Assembly: GCA_037178855.1 (NCBI GenBank)
Contig: JASJZC010000007.1
Span: forward strand, 1,736,001 to 1,800,000
DNA length: 64,000 nucleotides
Source: Oscheius sp. JU75
Taxonomy: Eukaryota > Nematoda > Chromadorea > Rhabditida > Rhabditidae
Reading direction: 5' to 3'
A program made the position numbers and the translations under genes. How positions within the stretch are numbered: position 1 is the stretch's first letter; every line of letters begins with the position of its first letter. Shown one piece after another: positions 44,738 through 56,235 of this stretch. The notes under the pieces were generated by a model. The model saw only the letters and a program-made list of their open reading frames with translations. It was not told the origin of the DNA and did not search any database.

Positions 44738-45256
44738 CCAATGCAACGCGTGTAATTGACCTGAGAAAAAGGAGAGCGTAACCGCAATCTACCTGTTTTA
44801 AGCGAAACGTTCATTGCGAGGAAAAAACTTTTGTGTAAATATTGCTTGAAGGGCGACCCATTACGCTCGGATATCATAAAGCAGAGGATACAGCGAAGTT
44901 TTCTTAGAAATGCGCTAGAATTCAGAGGCTGAACCTTTCCAGAAAACAAAAGATCAATAGAAGACAACGAATTGCTTACATAAAATTTTACTCTTCCGCT
45001 GTATCCCCATAAAAAAAACCCTTAGCTTTTGACAGTAGTGATAGAATCGAGAAAACCACTCAGATCCGATGAAAAGCGGTAAGAGAGTAAGATTGCAACT
45101 TATAGTGTTATTTTAAAGCAAGTATTCATCACTACGATACCAGTTTATATCATTATGGATTTCCTATAAGATGAGCTAGACAGGCAAAATAAGCTAAAGT
45201 ATCGACAACGATAATACGTTTCAATAAAAATTTTATTGCGGACAGCAAATTTCAGT

Positions 45257-46517
45257 CTAGTTAGCGAGAACGCGTCTTCTGCGTACAGCACGTCTTCTGT
45301 AGCCGCCGTTGGATGGGGCAGCACCGTGCTTGTCAGCAACAGGAGCCTTGTGTTCGGCCTCAGGAGCAGATGCGCCATATCCATCGTCGGATGCAGTGTG
45401 TTTAGGAGTTTTGTTGGAAGACGCCTCGGGAGCCGAAAATCCGCCATCAGCCGGAGCAGCTGCCTGAAACATCCTAGTTTGCACTGAAAAACAAAAGCTT
45501 TACCTTGTTTTCAGAGGTGGGTTCGGCGCTCGGATAGCCTGTGTCAGTATGTTCTGGTGTTTTATCGTTGGAGTTGGCTCCAGTCTGTCCTCCAGGAGCA
45601 GCTCCAGATCCTTGAACACTGGTTGATCTGTTGGGACATTTGCAGTAGGAAGCATCCGATCCAGGTGCTCCTGCTTCTCCTGGGTGCCCAGGCTGTCCAT
45701 CGCTACCGGCCTCTCCAGGCTGTCCAGCTTCACCAGCAGGTCCCGTAGGTCCATTCTCCCCCGGTCCACCAGTTTCTCCCAATCGGCCAGGGCGACCAGC
45801 AGGTCCTTGGTTTCCAACTGGCCCAGCAGGTCCGGGCTTTCCAACTCCGCGAGTGCCGTTTTGTCCATTTTTGCCCTTCTCTCCGTCTTTTCCGGGCTGA
45901 CCGTCCGGACCAGCATCACCAGGTTGTCCGCACTGACCATGAGGACCGTTCTTTCCAGCACGACCAGCATGACCATCGTTTCCAGGGCGACCAGCGGGAC
46001 CGGCAGGTCCTTGTGGTCCGCGCTTCCCGCGAGGCCCAGCCGGACATTTGACACACTTTTCGTGTCCCTCAGTGCCATCAGCAGAATGAGCCGAACCGTC
46101 ACTTCCGGGCTCACCATCCTTGCCATCTTCTCCTGCTTCACCAGCGACGCCAGGAGGTCCAGGGGGACCTTGAGGACATTTCTCAGCTTTCGGTCCACAG
46201 TTGCACTTGTCAGAAGCCCTCTTGTTCCTTCGCAGAATTGTGTTCAAGTTAGGACGCTCGTGGCTCAGGAGACTGTTCCAGGCATCGTTGGAGTACATCT
46301 ATCAAGACTGACTGTCATTCAAGTAGTCATTTTACCTGGAATTGCCCCATTTCAATGCTTATTTCGTCTCTCCAGGCGCTCAAATCGTAGAAGATGAAAA
46401 GGGAGAAGCTCAAGGCAGCAGCCAGAGCTACAACGCTTACAGTGGAAGCAGCCTGTAAAAACAGTATATTGAAAAATTGAAGATTGAAACTACCTTAATA
46501 AGAAGTTGTTCTGCCAT
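45257..46517 (-). CDS. Cuticle collagen B (380 aa)
   Basis: Exons 46517-46494, 46452-46336, 46298-45504 and 45463-45257. The start MAEQLLIKAASTVSVVALAA gives the signal anchor. The non-collagen part (DAWNSLLSHERPNLNTILRR, NKRASDKCNCGPKAEKC) is followed by Gly-X-Y blocks with the same Cys-knot layout as collagen A (CVKCPAGPRGKRGPQGPAGP) and SYCKCPNRS. Compared with A, it has an extra exon and a longer Ser/Thr/Pro/Ala-rich tail (about 90 residues), still ending RRRAVRRRRVLAN. The similarity of heads, exon 1-2 borders and last residues shows a tandem duplication. Role: structural cuticle collagen, probably stage-timed together with A. Confidence 0.95.
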
Positions 46518-46550
46518 TTCTGCCGATGCCAACCACGGTCATCTGCGCGC

Positions 46551-46556
46551 TTATAA
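46551..46556 (-). promoter_or_regulatory. TATA-like box of collagen B
   Basis: TTATAA on the minus strand about 36 bases before the ATG, matching the spacing of collagen A. Confidence 0.6.
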
Positions 46557-46765
46557 CCACGGCTGGCGGACTCGTTACTGACCCAGTGAAAAAGTAGACC
46601 TGCTGCTTTTCACTGTTTTGGCGGGCAGTGGACGAGCAAAAACAATGCGCACCTGTACACATTCACACGGTGGATGGCAAGTATTCCGGTACACGATGAT
46701 TGAAAGCGTGTAAGCGCAAGTAGCCACCAACTGATCAACAATTTATTCGATTTTTAGATGTGAGT

Positions 46766-47348
46766 CTAAGATCTTCGAGTTTTCGACCCGCCCGAAAGCT
46801 GTGAATCTTGTTTGCTGCTTTCTAAAACAGGTAGTGTAGTAGTCTGTTCTTTTCCAAATAATGCATTATTTTTGTCGTATATTGAGGCAGAGGTAACTTT
46901 AACACTTTGTCTTTCTCCACGTGATTGCCTCATGGGACTATTAGAGCTTGTAGACCTTCTAGCAACACGACGAGCTCTAGAGTGGAAATCTTGAGCACCT
47001 CGATCTCGAGTCTCTTGCGTCATGTTGAAATGTTCAAAGTTTTGACCACCAGGTTGCTGAGTAAGCTGAACTTCAGCATGCCCGTAGCCACGAGTTCGTT
47101 GATATTCATCGTTGAATCCAGGTTGTTGCCCATATTGCTGGAGTCCATTCGATAGACTTTGATTGAACTCCATTCCTCTTGTCTGGTTCCCTACAAAACT
47201 GGCGCCGGGATACAACGATTTATGGAGAGCTTCTTGATTAAACAGACCTGAGACACTTTGTCACTTCAAATGCTAAAGACATACCATCTTTAAAAATCTC
47301 TTGAGCGGAAACAGTAAAGCAAAAGACAAGAATAGAAAGAAAGACCAT
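46766..47348 (-). CDS. Secreted Gln/Ser/Arg-rich protein (181 aa)
   Basis: Exons 47348-47285 and 47247-46766. Signal peptide MVFLSILVFCFTVSAQ, then a Gln/Asn/Gly-rich middle (NGLQQYGQQPGFNDEYQRTR, AEVQLTQQPGGQNFEHFN) and a basic Ser/Arg-rich end (SRARRVARRSTSSNSPMRQS) with RXXR-type cleavage sites. There is no Cys in the mature chain. Composition and position next to two cuticle collagens suggest an extracellular-matrix or cuticle protein, but that is inference. TATA box (ATATATA) at 47377-47384, about 33 bases before the ATG. Confidence 0.75.
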
Positions 47349-47376
47349 GTTTGGTTCAATCCGTTTTGGTACTCCT

Positions 47377-47384
47377 GTATATAT
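47377..47384 (-). promoter_or_regulatory. TATA box of the Gln-rich gene
   Basis: ATATATA on the minus strand, with the same short distance to ATG as in the collagen genes. Confidence 0.6.
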
Positions 47385-47695
47385 CCTCCCAACTTCAACG
47401 ACAGCGAGGACTATTTTGGCGCGTCATGATGCGATCAAAAAGTTCAGCTGCGCAGATCACGCTCAATAGTTGTTGGACAGCATGATTCACCAGGTTTTTT
47501 CGAAGTGTCTTGCAATTACAGAAACCCTGACAAAAATAAAGTTTTGTACCCGCTGAGTTCTAACCGAAACTTTAACCGTTCTCAAAAACGTAGTAAATTT
47601 GTTATAACTCGCTGCCGGTAAGGTATCAAACTCCGGCTCTTATGATAAATCAATATGAAGGAATTGGTACCCCGAAGCTTGATATTTAACGTTGT

Positions 47696-48967
47696 TTATT
47701 TTGACACTAATGAATATGCCCACTCAATCGGAACATATTTTCTCTCCATAATAGCTACTGCTTCATCTCCGGATACAACTCCAATATTCTTCTTTCCAAA
47801 TTCATTTTCTGCTTGAGTGATTCCAGTCTTCGAGAAGCCCTTTGCACAATCCGGGCTGACCGCAGCGAGATATCCGAGATCAGCTCCGTCGATGAGAGTG
47901 TACCGCACGCAGATATCATACGCTAAACCACAAGCCACAAAGGCGTTGATGTGATCCGCTTTGAGCAATGAATCCAGCTCCAAGCTGAAAACGATTCGTA
48001 TTCTAACACGAAATTTAAACTAACACTTTTCTATTGTTATTCTTGAAAGCCGAATAAGAGTCAACAAGAACTTCTGTTCCTTTGTGAATGTAGATAGGAT
48101 TTTCGGCTATTAACAGGTCAGAAGGCAATTCAACTCCCCAGGTATATGGTACGCAATGCGAGGGATACAGCCGCTGAAGCACTCTTTAAGTTTAAGTTTG
48201 CGGAAATCCCACCTGACTAGCATTAGGTCTCACAAATTGGACTTCGTCAAACGCTACTAACTTTCTGTTCCTGTCCTTTGTAGATAGTTCTCGGTCGGCA
48301 TCATGAGCGTGTTCCACAAAAGAAATGTGATTTGCCGGGTGCCAATCCTGAATATTCGTTGGGGACTTTCGGTATCTATCTTTTTCCATCTTTCTGTTCC
48401 TGCTTCACTTTGATATGGTTGAAACAATCTTAAAGTATGTTTTACCTGCGTATAGACTACTTTATCCACGTTTTTTGTTCGAACAAGCCTGTTGATGTAT
48501 GGAAGAGCTTCGGTTGGTACTTGCTGTGCATCACCAGTCTTCAGAATTGGCTATCTTCGTAGAGTGTAAAGACTCACCCCGACTGCCAGTGACCCTTTAA
48601 TGAAATCGTTCTGATAGTCCACAACGATCAACGCAATTCTTAGATTTTTTAACGGTGCCAAGATCGTGGAGCGGAATGCAGCTACTTCGGAAGGGTTAAG
48701 CCAGTTTGAGTCGCGCTGAACAGACGCTTTTGAAGTAAAAACGTTCAAACCTTGCTGAACTTCTTCAAAAGATCCCATAGTTTACTTTCTTCCACTTTGT
48801 TCCCAACCATTTTTCTCATTTCGTTTCTCAGCTGTTGAGTTCCTACGATATCCTCATTGGTCTGAAGCAGTGTGAATCAAATTTAAAAAACTTACCACAA
48901 TTGTCGAAGAATTGTTTGATGCTGATGCACATTTTAATGATAAAAGCACCAGAAAAATCGGTAGCAT
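47696..48967 (-). CDS. pnc: Nicotinamidase, secreted form (322 aa)
   Basis: Exons 48967-48896, 48861-48808 (or a few codons longer), 48754-48578, 48538-48446, 48347-48213, 48173-48025 and 47984-47696. Signal peptide MLPIFLVLLSLKCASA. The catalytic domain has RIALIVVDYQNDFIKGSLAV (catalytic Asp), the metal site DWHPANHISFVEHA (Asp, two His), IYIHKGTEVLVDSYSAF (catalytic Lys) and HINAFVACGLAYDICVRYT (nucleophile Cys). It converts nicotinamide to nicotinic acid in NAD salvage. Worm PNC-1 has a secreted isoform too, so the signal peptide fits that family. PNC-1 versus PNC-2 is not decided. A short 40-residue linker precedes the domain. Confidence 0.94.
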
Positions 48968-49565
48968 ACTTTCTCTAGCGATTGGAGTTCAGGTGAGCCT
49001 ACTACCTTTCACTTAGAGGTTGTAATCTCACTAGCAAACAGTGGGCGACATGAAAAATGAGCGGTTTGGAACAAAGTAACAAACGCAATTCAAGAGGGAA
49101 AATGAAAGTAAAAAGCATATGATGGACCTGCTATTGTAAGGGTTTAGAGAAGTTTAGAAATCAAGCCTACAATCCATTTTGATCGTACTCAGCTCCGACC
49201 ATGTTTGACTGTTCCATAAATTTGTTTGCTCACGGTTGTCAAAACGTCCAAAGAAGTACAGAGTCAATAGAGTGTCTCAAGTCCACGGCTCGGCAACCAA
49301 TTTGCGCAATGCAAATGAGAAACAACCTAATTTAGCTCCACGAAGCAGATATGAGAAATATCAGTTAAACTTTTTCTCAAGTGTCTTATGAACGGGTTTA
49401 ATCTTGTCGCATAATGTGTGTCTACTAAATGTTCGAAGCTAAGAGCAAAACCATTTAACCAGCAGTGGTTCTGTAGACATAGTTCGGTCTCCTGCAAGCT
49501 TTCTCTGCATTACAAGCGTTTGAGCCAAATGTTTATTTGTACAACACAAATAGTTTATGTCAAAG
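48968..49565. other. Spacer between nicotinamidase and Mediator 31
   Basis: No exon seen. Confidence 0.45.
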
Positions 49566-50166
49566 TTACGAGTCAACTTCCATATCTTCTTGCTTGACTC
49601 TCGTACCCGGTTCTTCTTTCACAACTCCGCACAGCGCCCTTGCGTTCTCCTGAAAGTTGTACAGTAGTTTGAAGATCCGTACTCCTGTTGGCTACCCTTG
49701 CTCCCAAACGGCTTCTAAAATGTCCTACCTTCAGTCTCTCTGCCTTCCTAAGATAGTAATGCCACTGAAGAATCTGTTGGTCCTCGATAAATTTTGCATT
49801 GGCTCCCGATGCTAGAGCTTCTCGGAACGATGCATTCTGTACGGCATCCAAGAAGTACAGACACTGGGGGTACTTCAGGCATCTAAACTGGCAGAAAAAT
49901 AAGAGAGTATGAAAAATAAAACCTTGCATATTCGGATCTCTTCCAATAGAGAAGATACTTGAGGTAGCGGATAAAGTAGTCCTCTTTGAAGTAGCCGCGT
50001 TGGGCAAGAACTGAACTCATGAAGATATTTACAAGATGAAAGACATACAGTTTAGGTAGTGAGGATTGGCCATAGATTGTACGAACTCACACTCGATTTC
50101 GAAGCGACGACGCTGTTCTTCGGGAAGTTCAAGATGAGCCGTAGAAACTTGATTTTTGTAATCCAT
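49566..50166 (-). CDS. mdt-31: Mediator complex subunit 31 (147 aa)
   Basis: Exons 50166-50049, 50010-49923, 49882-49729 and 49649-49566. RRRFEIECEFVQSMANPHYL, LAQRGYFKEDYFIRYLKYLL, YWKRSEYARCLKYPQCLYFL and DAVQNASFREALASGANAKF make the full Med31/Soh1 domain, including the FVQ.LANP.YL...AQ.GY signature. The tail is ENARALCGVVKEEPGTRVKQ then EDMEVDS, with a sumoylation-like VKEE/VKQE pair. MED31 sits at the knob of the Mediator middle module and contacts MED7 and RNA polymerase II initiation machinery in the nucleus. Confidence 0.95.
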
Positions 50167-50755
50167 ATTGGCCCTGAATGGATGTATAAAACATGAGATA
50201 TTATAGAAGAACAGTATTTGTGGTCGAAAACTATTGCAAAACGATTGAAAAAGAAGAGCTGGACATTTAATCGTATCAGAAGATCTATGTGGAAAAGAAC
50301 TCAAGAACAACAATGTTTCCAAGTTGGTTATTGTTATTGTCTACTGATTTTTTCAAATTTGAGCAACTTTTCTTCTGGCAGACTTCAGGGTTTGTTTCGT
50401 AGTTCATTCGTTTGTTTTTGTTGTTATGGTGTCTGAAATGTATACATCATGAAAGAAAGTAAAACCGAACCTGTTTTATCGGAGATTTCACTGATATCCA
50501 TTTCTCGAGATTGTTGTTCCCTTTGGCCCCCTAATAACATGGGTGGTACATAGATATCAACGGATTTGAGTTTGACGACTTCGACAGATCACTTCGTTTT
50601 CTGCTTCTTAGAGATGGAGCAATTGCGTCGCTGAAATAGTACCGATGTAAACTTGATGAAAGTTGTGGAAACCTTCCTAATCCGATTTTTGATTTTGATT
50701 ATCTGACCCCATTTCTGAATCTTATCACTCCCACGGAGATCCACCATCCCCCATT
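50167..50755. other. Divergent promoter region between mdt-31 and the next gene
   Basis: Nothing coding supported. Confidence 0.45.
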
Positions 50756-51456
50756 ATGATGATATCTATTTATCTCTCGATTTTGATCCTTTTTCCTCTA
50801 ACTTACTCGGTAAGTGTGACCGAACAACAGAATGCGTTCCAAGAAAAGTTAAAGACTCTGCTTCTGAGGTAACGCATAAGTTTGTCTTTGAAATGTACAG
50901 AACTTCAGGATATCTGCCCCAGATGACTTTAAGGCAATAAAAGAAAGATGTTCTAACAACGAATTGAAAGATAATGTATTGGTTTGATATCTTTCCATTG
51001 GAAACTTTGTTGTTTCAGGCTAGCGACTGCCCTTTATTCAAAATTTTGGCCAAACTACAAGAGGACGAGGAAACCACCACAACTACAGAAAGTACAACTA
51101 TGACTGTAGAGCTGAGCAAATCCTCCCAGTCTGACTTCAAAGTCGGATCACTTTTTCCTATCAGAACCATCCAAATTCCTAAACCAAAGATCCCTGCCAT
51201 GTCTATTCACAAGCCCATAGTGAAACATCGTGTTCATATTTCCAAAACTGTTCTTTCTACAGAAACACCAATAACTACTGCATCACCTTTCACTACACTC
51301 GTAGAACCGTCTAATGCACACGATTCTCCCCTGGTCAAGTTGCTCATCAACGGCCAACACATTGAACATGTCCAGTTAGAGATTTTCGGTTTACCCAAAC
51401 CAGGAGGCTTTCGAATTGATCCTATTTCTAAAGATCTGATCGAGAATCAGCCATAG
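50756..51456 (+). CDS. Secreted Thr-rich protein of unknown family (207 aa)
   Basis: Exons 50756-50868, 50909-50981 and 51019-51456. Signal peptide MISIYLSILILFPLTYS. A helical N-terminal part (NAFQEKLKTLLLR, FKAIKERCSNNELKDN, SDCPLFKILAKLQEDEE) has two Cys. A Thr run (TTTTTESTTMT) follows, then a Pro/Ile/Lys stretch with TIQIPKPKIPAMSIHKPIVK, and the end VQLEIFGLPKPGGFRIDPIS. The Thr run may be O-glycosylated. I know no family. AATAAA at about 51509. Confidence 0.68.
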
Positions 51457-51514
51457 AGTGAACGATTTACTGTTTTACTTATGCATAGTTTTCGTTTTTG
51501 AAAATTAAATAAAG

Positions 51515-52800
51515 TTCAGCGGTGCTAGATTTTCAATTTTGCAATCAAAACACGGAGCCTCTTTCTTTCTGTGTTTTCTGTCTTGTTCCCGGTCTACATT
51601 TAAAAAATGTGGTTTTCAAAGTCTGTCTTGTTTTTGAACTGAATTCTGTGCGCAACTGGAAAAGCGATAAATGTAAGTACTTTTACTTGTTTGTTGTCTC
51701 CGTTCCTATAGTTACTTTTTTTGTTCATGTTGTCTTCGTCCGGACTCATCTCGACGGCTAAAACCGAAGATGACGATGTTCACACTGAAAAAAGCTATAC
51801 CAAAGAATCCGTTGAAGGATAAGATAGATAACAAGAAAAATTGCATTCAATCAGAGTATCCGGGCTTCATATTGAAAAGACTCTCGATATGCCTGTTCTT
51901 ACGATCTAGAAAACAGAATGTATAATAGAGGGAAAACGGACCTGAAAATCAATCGTTTTGACTAATAGAGATTGCCAGGAAAATTCATGGCTTTGACGCT
52001 TTAGTTGTTAATCGTGTAAAAACGCGATAGCGTTGGAAATAACTGAGACATAGCGTTCTGAATCGTTCCTCTTGCTCTTCGGTGAACTAGAAAACGAGAA
52101 TAGAGTAGCGCAAAATCGATAAATGTGAACTTTGAAAGCAGGCTACTGTGTAACCCAACGCATATCCCACAAATAGTTGGTACACTGACTTCGAAGAAAA
52201 GTCAAAATGCAATCCCAATCATACTTTACGCTCTACATAAACTTGGTTTACAGAATTTTAGATGACCATCAAAAATGCTGCACGAGACTAAGCTACATAT
52301 GTCTCTGCACCGCTTGCTGCGAGATCATCTGCAAAATGCTGAACACAAAGTTTTTCAAACTCACGATATTTTCTTCAACTGATGTGATGTCATAAAGCGC
52401 ACAATAGTTGTAACAGTCCACTCAATCCAAGCGGTTTTGTGAGACTTTGACTCTAAGTATATGCATCGGTAAGAGCTTTTTGACAATTTGCGACTCTCAG
52501 TGGTAGTTAAAGTGTGGCTCTGAAAGTTGTAGCCTATATTCACCGAAAGTGCATGCTTTACCACTTTGAACACGCAGATTACAAGGATTCTATTGTAAAA
52601 ATGTACGCACGAAAGATGACTCAAGACCAACTTCGCGAGACTTGTCAAAGTGAGTGTATCACAATTTTACAACGAACTTCTATTTAGCGGTCTCTTTTAA
52701 GAGGAAGAAGTCCAACGATGGCTCTCTGACCTCCAGACGTGGAAGTTGGTTCCCAGGATTCGAAGGCGACGAGAGCCTCGATGAGCCCAGCTTCACCTAG
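51515..52800. other. Unassigned intergenic region left of the transposon
   Basis: Several short AT-rich open frames; none has a family or splice partners. Confidence 0.4.
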
Positions 52801-52812
52801 AATCTTCTCCAT

Positions 52813-54012
52813 TTGTGGTTTTTAGAAGTTTCTTTAATTTATTTGACTAATATTCTTCCGTCTTATATCAATACATGTACAATTTTGAGAATGACAAAGC
52901 CCTCTGTCCATCGCGAATCAATTGCCAAGTTCCACAAGGAAGGCCGCTCGACGCGGGAGATCCAGAAATGTCTGATTCGCCCAAGAAACCTTGTATATAT
53001 TACCATTCAAAGGTTCAAGGAGCTGGGTACCACTTTTAATCATTCTGGACGAGGAAGGCTTCATTCTATCGTCACCCCAGCAAATGTCAAGTTAGTTCGT
53101 GGCCGCCTTCGTCACAACCCGGCGCGCTCCATCCGAGTCTTTCTTGAAACTTGGAAATTTCGCTGAGGTCAATGCAAAGAATTGTCAAAAACAAGCTTAA
53201 ACTCAAAGCTCACAAGGAAAACAAAGCCCATATCCTTACGGATGCCATGAAACAGCTGCAGAAAGACATTATGTAAGGGAATGTTGCGCAGATACCGTCA
53301 AGATGCTCATCTGTCGATTCTTTTCACGGACGAGAAGGTTTTCACGGTAGAGCAAGTTCTCAACAAGCTAAACGGTCGAATCTACGCAAAATCAAGACCG
53401 TCATTTTACCGTAAATCTCATCCTCAATCCGTCATGATTTTCTCAGGAATTACAAGCAACGGAAAAACACTACTCATCTTCGTGCCACAAGGTGTAAAAG
53501 TGAACAGTGCCAACTATCTTGACCTTCTTCGTATCGAGGTTTTGCCGTGGGCTCCAACACACTTTCAAAACAATATCATATCAGCAAGACTCGGCCCCCG
53601 CTCACAAAGCTCGTATTGTTCAAGACTTCTGTCGCCTGAACTTCCCAGGATTCATCTCAGCTCAAGAGTGGCCCTCCAATTCTCCTGATCTCAATCCACT
53701 TGACTACAGCGTCTGGTCGGTCTTGGAAGCCAAAGCCTGCTCAAAGCCCCGTTCAACGCTTCAATCACTGAAAGACGCCCACCAAAAAGCTTGGGATGAG
53801 CTCGACAGACAGTATCTACGCACCACAGTGGATGCCTTTCCGAAGCGCCTCATGGCCTGCATGGATACGGATGGAGGATATATTGAAATTTGATACTGAA
53901 TATATTTTCTAACTGTTCAATGAAAATATTTGTTGCTGTCCAGAGTCAAATAACTATCCGAGTCGCTTGCCACGACCTCTTTTTCCTGTATTCGTAATTA
54001 TGCGTCACCCTG
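52813..54012 (+). mobile_element. Degenerate mariner/Tc1-superfamily transposon
   Basis: Transposase pieces: 52890-53166 (MTKPSVHRESIAKFHKEGRS, TREIQKCLIRPRN, helix-turn-helix), then a shift. 53281-53590 (LFTDEKVFTVEQVLNKLNGR, first catalytic Asp; VMIFSGITSNGKTLLIFVPQ), then a shift. 53570-53893 (QQDSAPAHKARIVQDF, second Asp; NSPDLNPLDYSVWSVLEAKA, third Asp of a DD34D-like triad). All three Asp survive, but at least two frameshifts kill it. The right end shows a terminal motif ending GCGTCACCCTG at 54012 with TA next to it. The matching left terminal repeat was not found, so the left border is uncertain. This lineage is clearly different from the mariner at 14.9 kb. Confidence 0.83.
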
Positions 54013-54014
54013 TA

Positions 54015-54390
54015 GGTACCATTACTGCGGACTAGTCCTTCTTTTTTTTTTCTCTAGCCTCGCTACCTTCTCTTTCCCCATGCTCTAAGCCTGACCTGGC
54101 TTCTATTCTACTCGCTTTATTTTTTGTCTAGTTTCAGTACTGCAGAATAAAACCGCTCAATGCTAAACTGGCTCTGAAAAGAGAGTTATGACATTGGGGG
54201 ATACAGTCCAAAACTGTTTAGAGAGACATAGACCGCTGCGCATTCACTAACAGAGTTTTGTGCTAGATCCAACAATGTAACTGCTGGTAAAAATCCGAAT
54301 CTTACACTGGGGTTACTAACTGTCTACTTTTTTCAATTGGAACAGTTTAAGATGAAGTTTTATTAGGCTTGTGAACATACCAAGAAATGA
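54015..54390. other. Spacer
   Basis: No feature seen. Confidence 0.45.
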
Positions 54391-55596
54391 TTAGCTAGGA
54401 GTTGGCCTCATCTTGCACATAAAGCTGTTCATTTTGGTATTGCAGAAGTGATCATACCACTGTGAGAACTTGGGTCGTTGATCAAAGTTGAAATCAGTGA
54501 TCATCTGAGACAAACTGAGTACAAAGAAGATTACTGATACTGACCATTATGCATTGCTCATTGCCTTGTCCATTTGGTTCTCCGGCTGCAAAATTCTTGT
54601 AGTCTACTGCAGTCCCGTCGCTCCATTGGAATTTGGTCATGTTCTTGTCCAAAACCTTCAAGCCAACCCACGTTTGATCGGCTAAATCTCCGCGACTCAA
54701 ACTGCTCGAAGCCAGAACTAAATCAATGTTTAGCCCATATTCTGAGGTTTCTGACCAGCCATGAAGTGATTTTCTTCTCTGCTGTGAATGGAAGCTAGAT
54801 TGGCTCCAAATGCCTTGCAGCGAATGTCCGCACCATTCCAATCCAGATTGGGATGATCACTCATCGTCTAAAGTATTGTAAGATGATGCTTATTCATTCT
54901 TACCTTGTAGCAGAAGTTTGTCTTGGCGAAGTACGACCATCCAGAGAGACATTTGTTCGTGGCTTAAATTGACAAGTTTACCTTTGAAAAGCTATTGTTT
55001 TGACTTTGACAATAAAAGATCAGTGTTTTGAACAAAATTTTCTAGTTCTTTGGAAAAATCACTTACTTCTAGGAGGTAGACTGCAAATGTAGTCTGTTTT
55101 TTGAGTGCAGTTTTTAGTGACCCATTTTCCGCCTTGATTCTGATCAATCTGGACACATCGGAAATCGGGATTGGGTTCATCTAAAGTCAGAATTTCTTGT
55201 TAGATTTTAGCTTTGTCTACTTGGAGCAAAATTGGTGTACGCCTCCTTGGTGCCATCCTGCCAAAACCCGGACTGATCCATTCCGATCCAAACTCCGCAG
55301 CAGAAATTAACTAAAAACATTAGATCAGTAATGAAACGCGCTTACGCTTAGTGATGTTCAACACTGCTGCGTTTTGAAACGCATTCGCAATCGTAACGAG
55401 ATGTCCACCTTGTTGTATACAAGTCATCTCGGCTTTGTAGAACGTCTTGTCCGTCAGTCCGAGTAGACAGGTATTCATTCTAAAATTTGATTTTGCTTGA
55501 TATTCAAAAGCTCGCTTACGGTTCGCCAACGTAAGTTGCTCCATTTGGACAATTTTGTGCTGCGGCTAGTGATAAAAGAATAATGAAGAGAAGCAT
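54391..55596 (-). CDS. Secreted C-type lectin with two CTL domains (290 aa)
   Basis: Exons 55596-55520, 55479-55346, 55310-55221, 55180-55067, 54962-54904, 54867-54756, 54717-54545 and 54504-54391. Signal peptide MLLFIILLSLAAA. Domain 1: CLLGLTDKTFYKAEMTCIQQ, GGHLVTIANAFQN, CCGVWIGMDQSGFWQDGT, Y.NFAP.EPN and GKWVTKNCTQKTDYIC. Domain 2: GWSYFAKTNFCYK, CKAFGANLASIHSREENHFM, DQTWVGLKVLDKNMTKFQWS, DGTAVDYKNFAAGEPNGQGN and FCNTKMNSFMCK. Both keep an EPN-type sugar motif, but the WND motif is modified, so calcium and sugar binding is uncertain. Worm CLEC proteins act in innate immunity and gut lumen. Typical disulfide Cys are present in each domain. Confidence 0.93.
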
Positions 55597-56200
55597 TGTA
55601 TTGAGCCTGATAGGAGATACTGGAAAGCTTCCTTTTATGCAGAACCTGAGTGATAACGATGGAATGAGTAGATGTTACGGCACCAGGAACCATTTTTTGA
55701 TAAGGGTATTAGTGAAGTCAAGAAAACAACCAAATCACAGATTTCAAGCACATTTTCTGAGAAAAACAAGGAACGAATAGGAACCGGAAGAATCGAACGG
55801 TACCTTAAGGATTTTGCATGATATTGTTAAATAATTTTTGCTAGTTATAAAGATAACTGCTGGTGGTGCTTGTCTAAATCTGCCACCTGGATGTATAAGC
55901 AGGTTACTCTAAATACTGACTATGTACCGTGGAAACTATTTTTTGTTTTTAGCTTTTTCGATCTACAACACACAACGCTTTCCCTTTTTGAAACTCGTAT
56001 AAGGTTTATTAACTGTCTTGTTACTTTCTCTTTTGCTTGAGTCAATTTTTCACAATCCTTTCCGGTCACGCTTTACCGCGTCACAGACAAACTGCATGTT
56101 AATCGTATTCTTTTCGTGTGATAGCGAGATTGTCTTATCACCGGAAACAATCCACGTGAGGAGTTAACCCAGGTAAGTAGTCAAACAAGCTGATTTTATT
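55597..56200. other. Spacer with an AATAAA on the minus strand
   Basis: The poly(A) signal of the next minus-strand gene is near 56195-56201. No exon seen. Confidence 0.4.
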
Positions 56201-56235
56201 TGTGAAAACTTTAATTCTTCTCCTCTCTTTACTCC

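Noticed and set aside
43663-44967. 434-codon minus-strand frame over collagen A
   Set aside because: It runs in another frame through exons and introns, without Gly periodicity; it is a by-product of codon bias.
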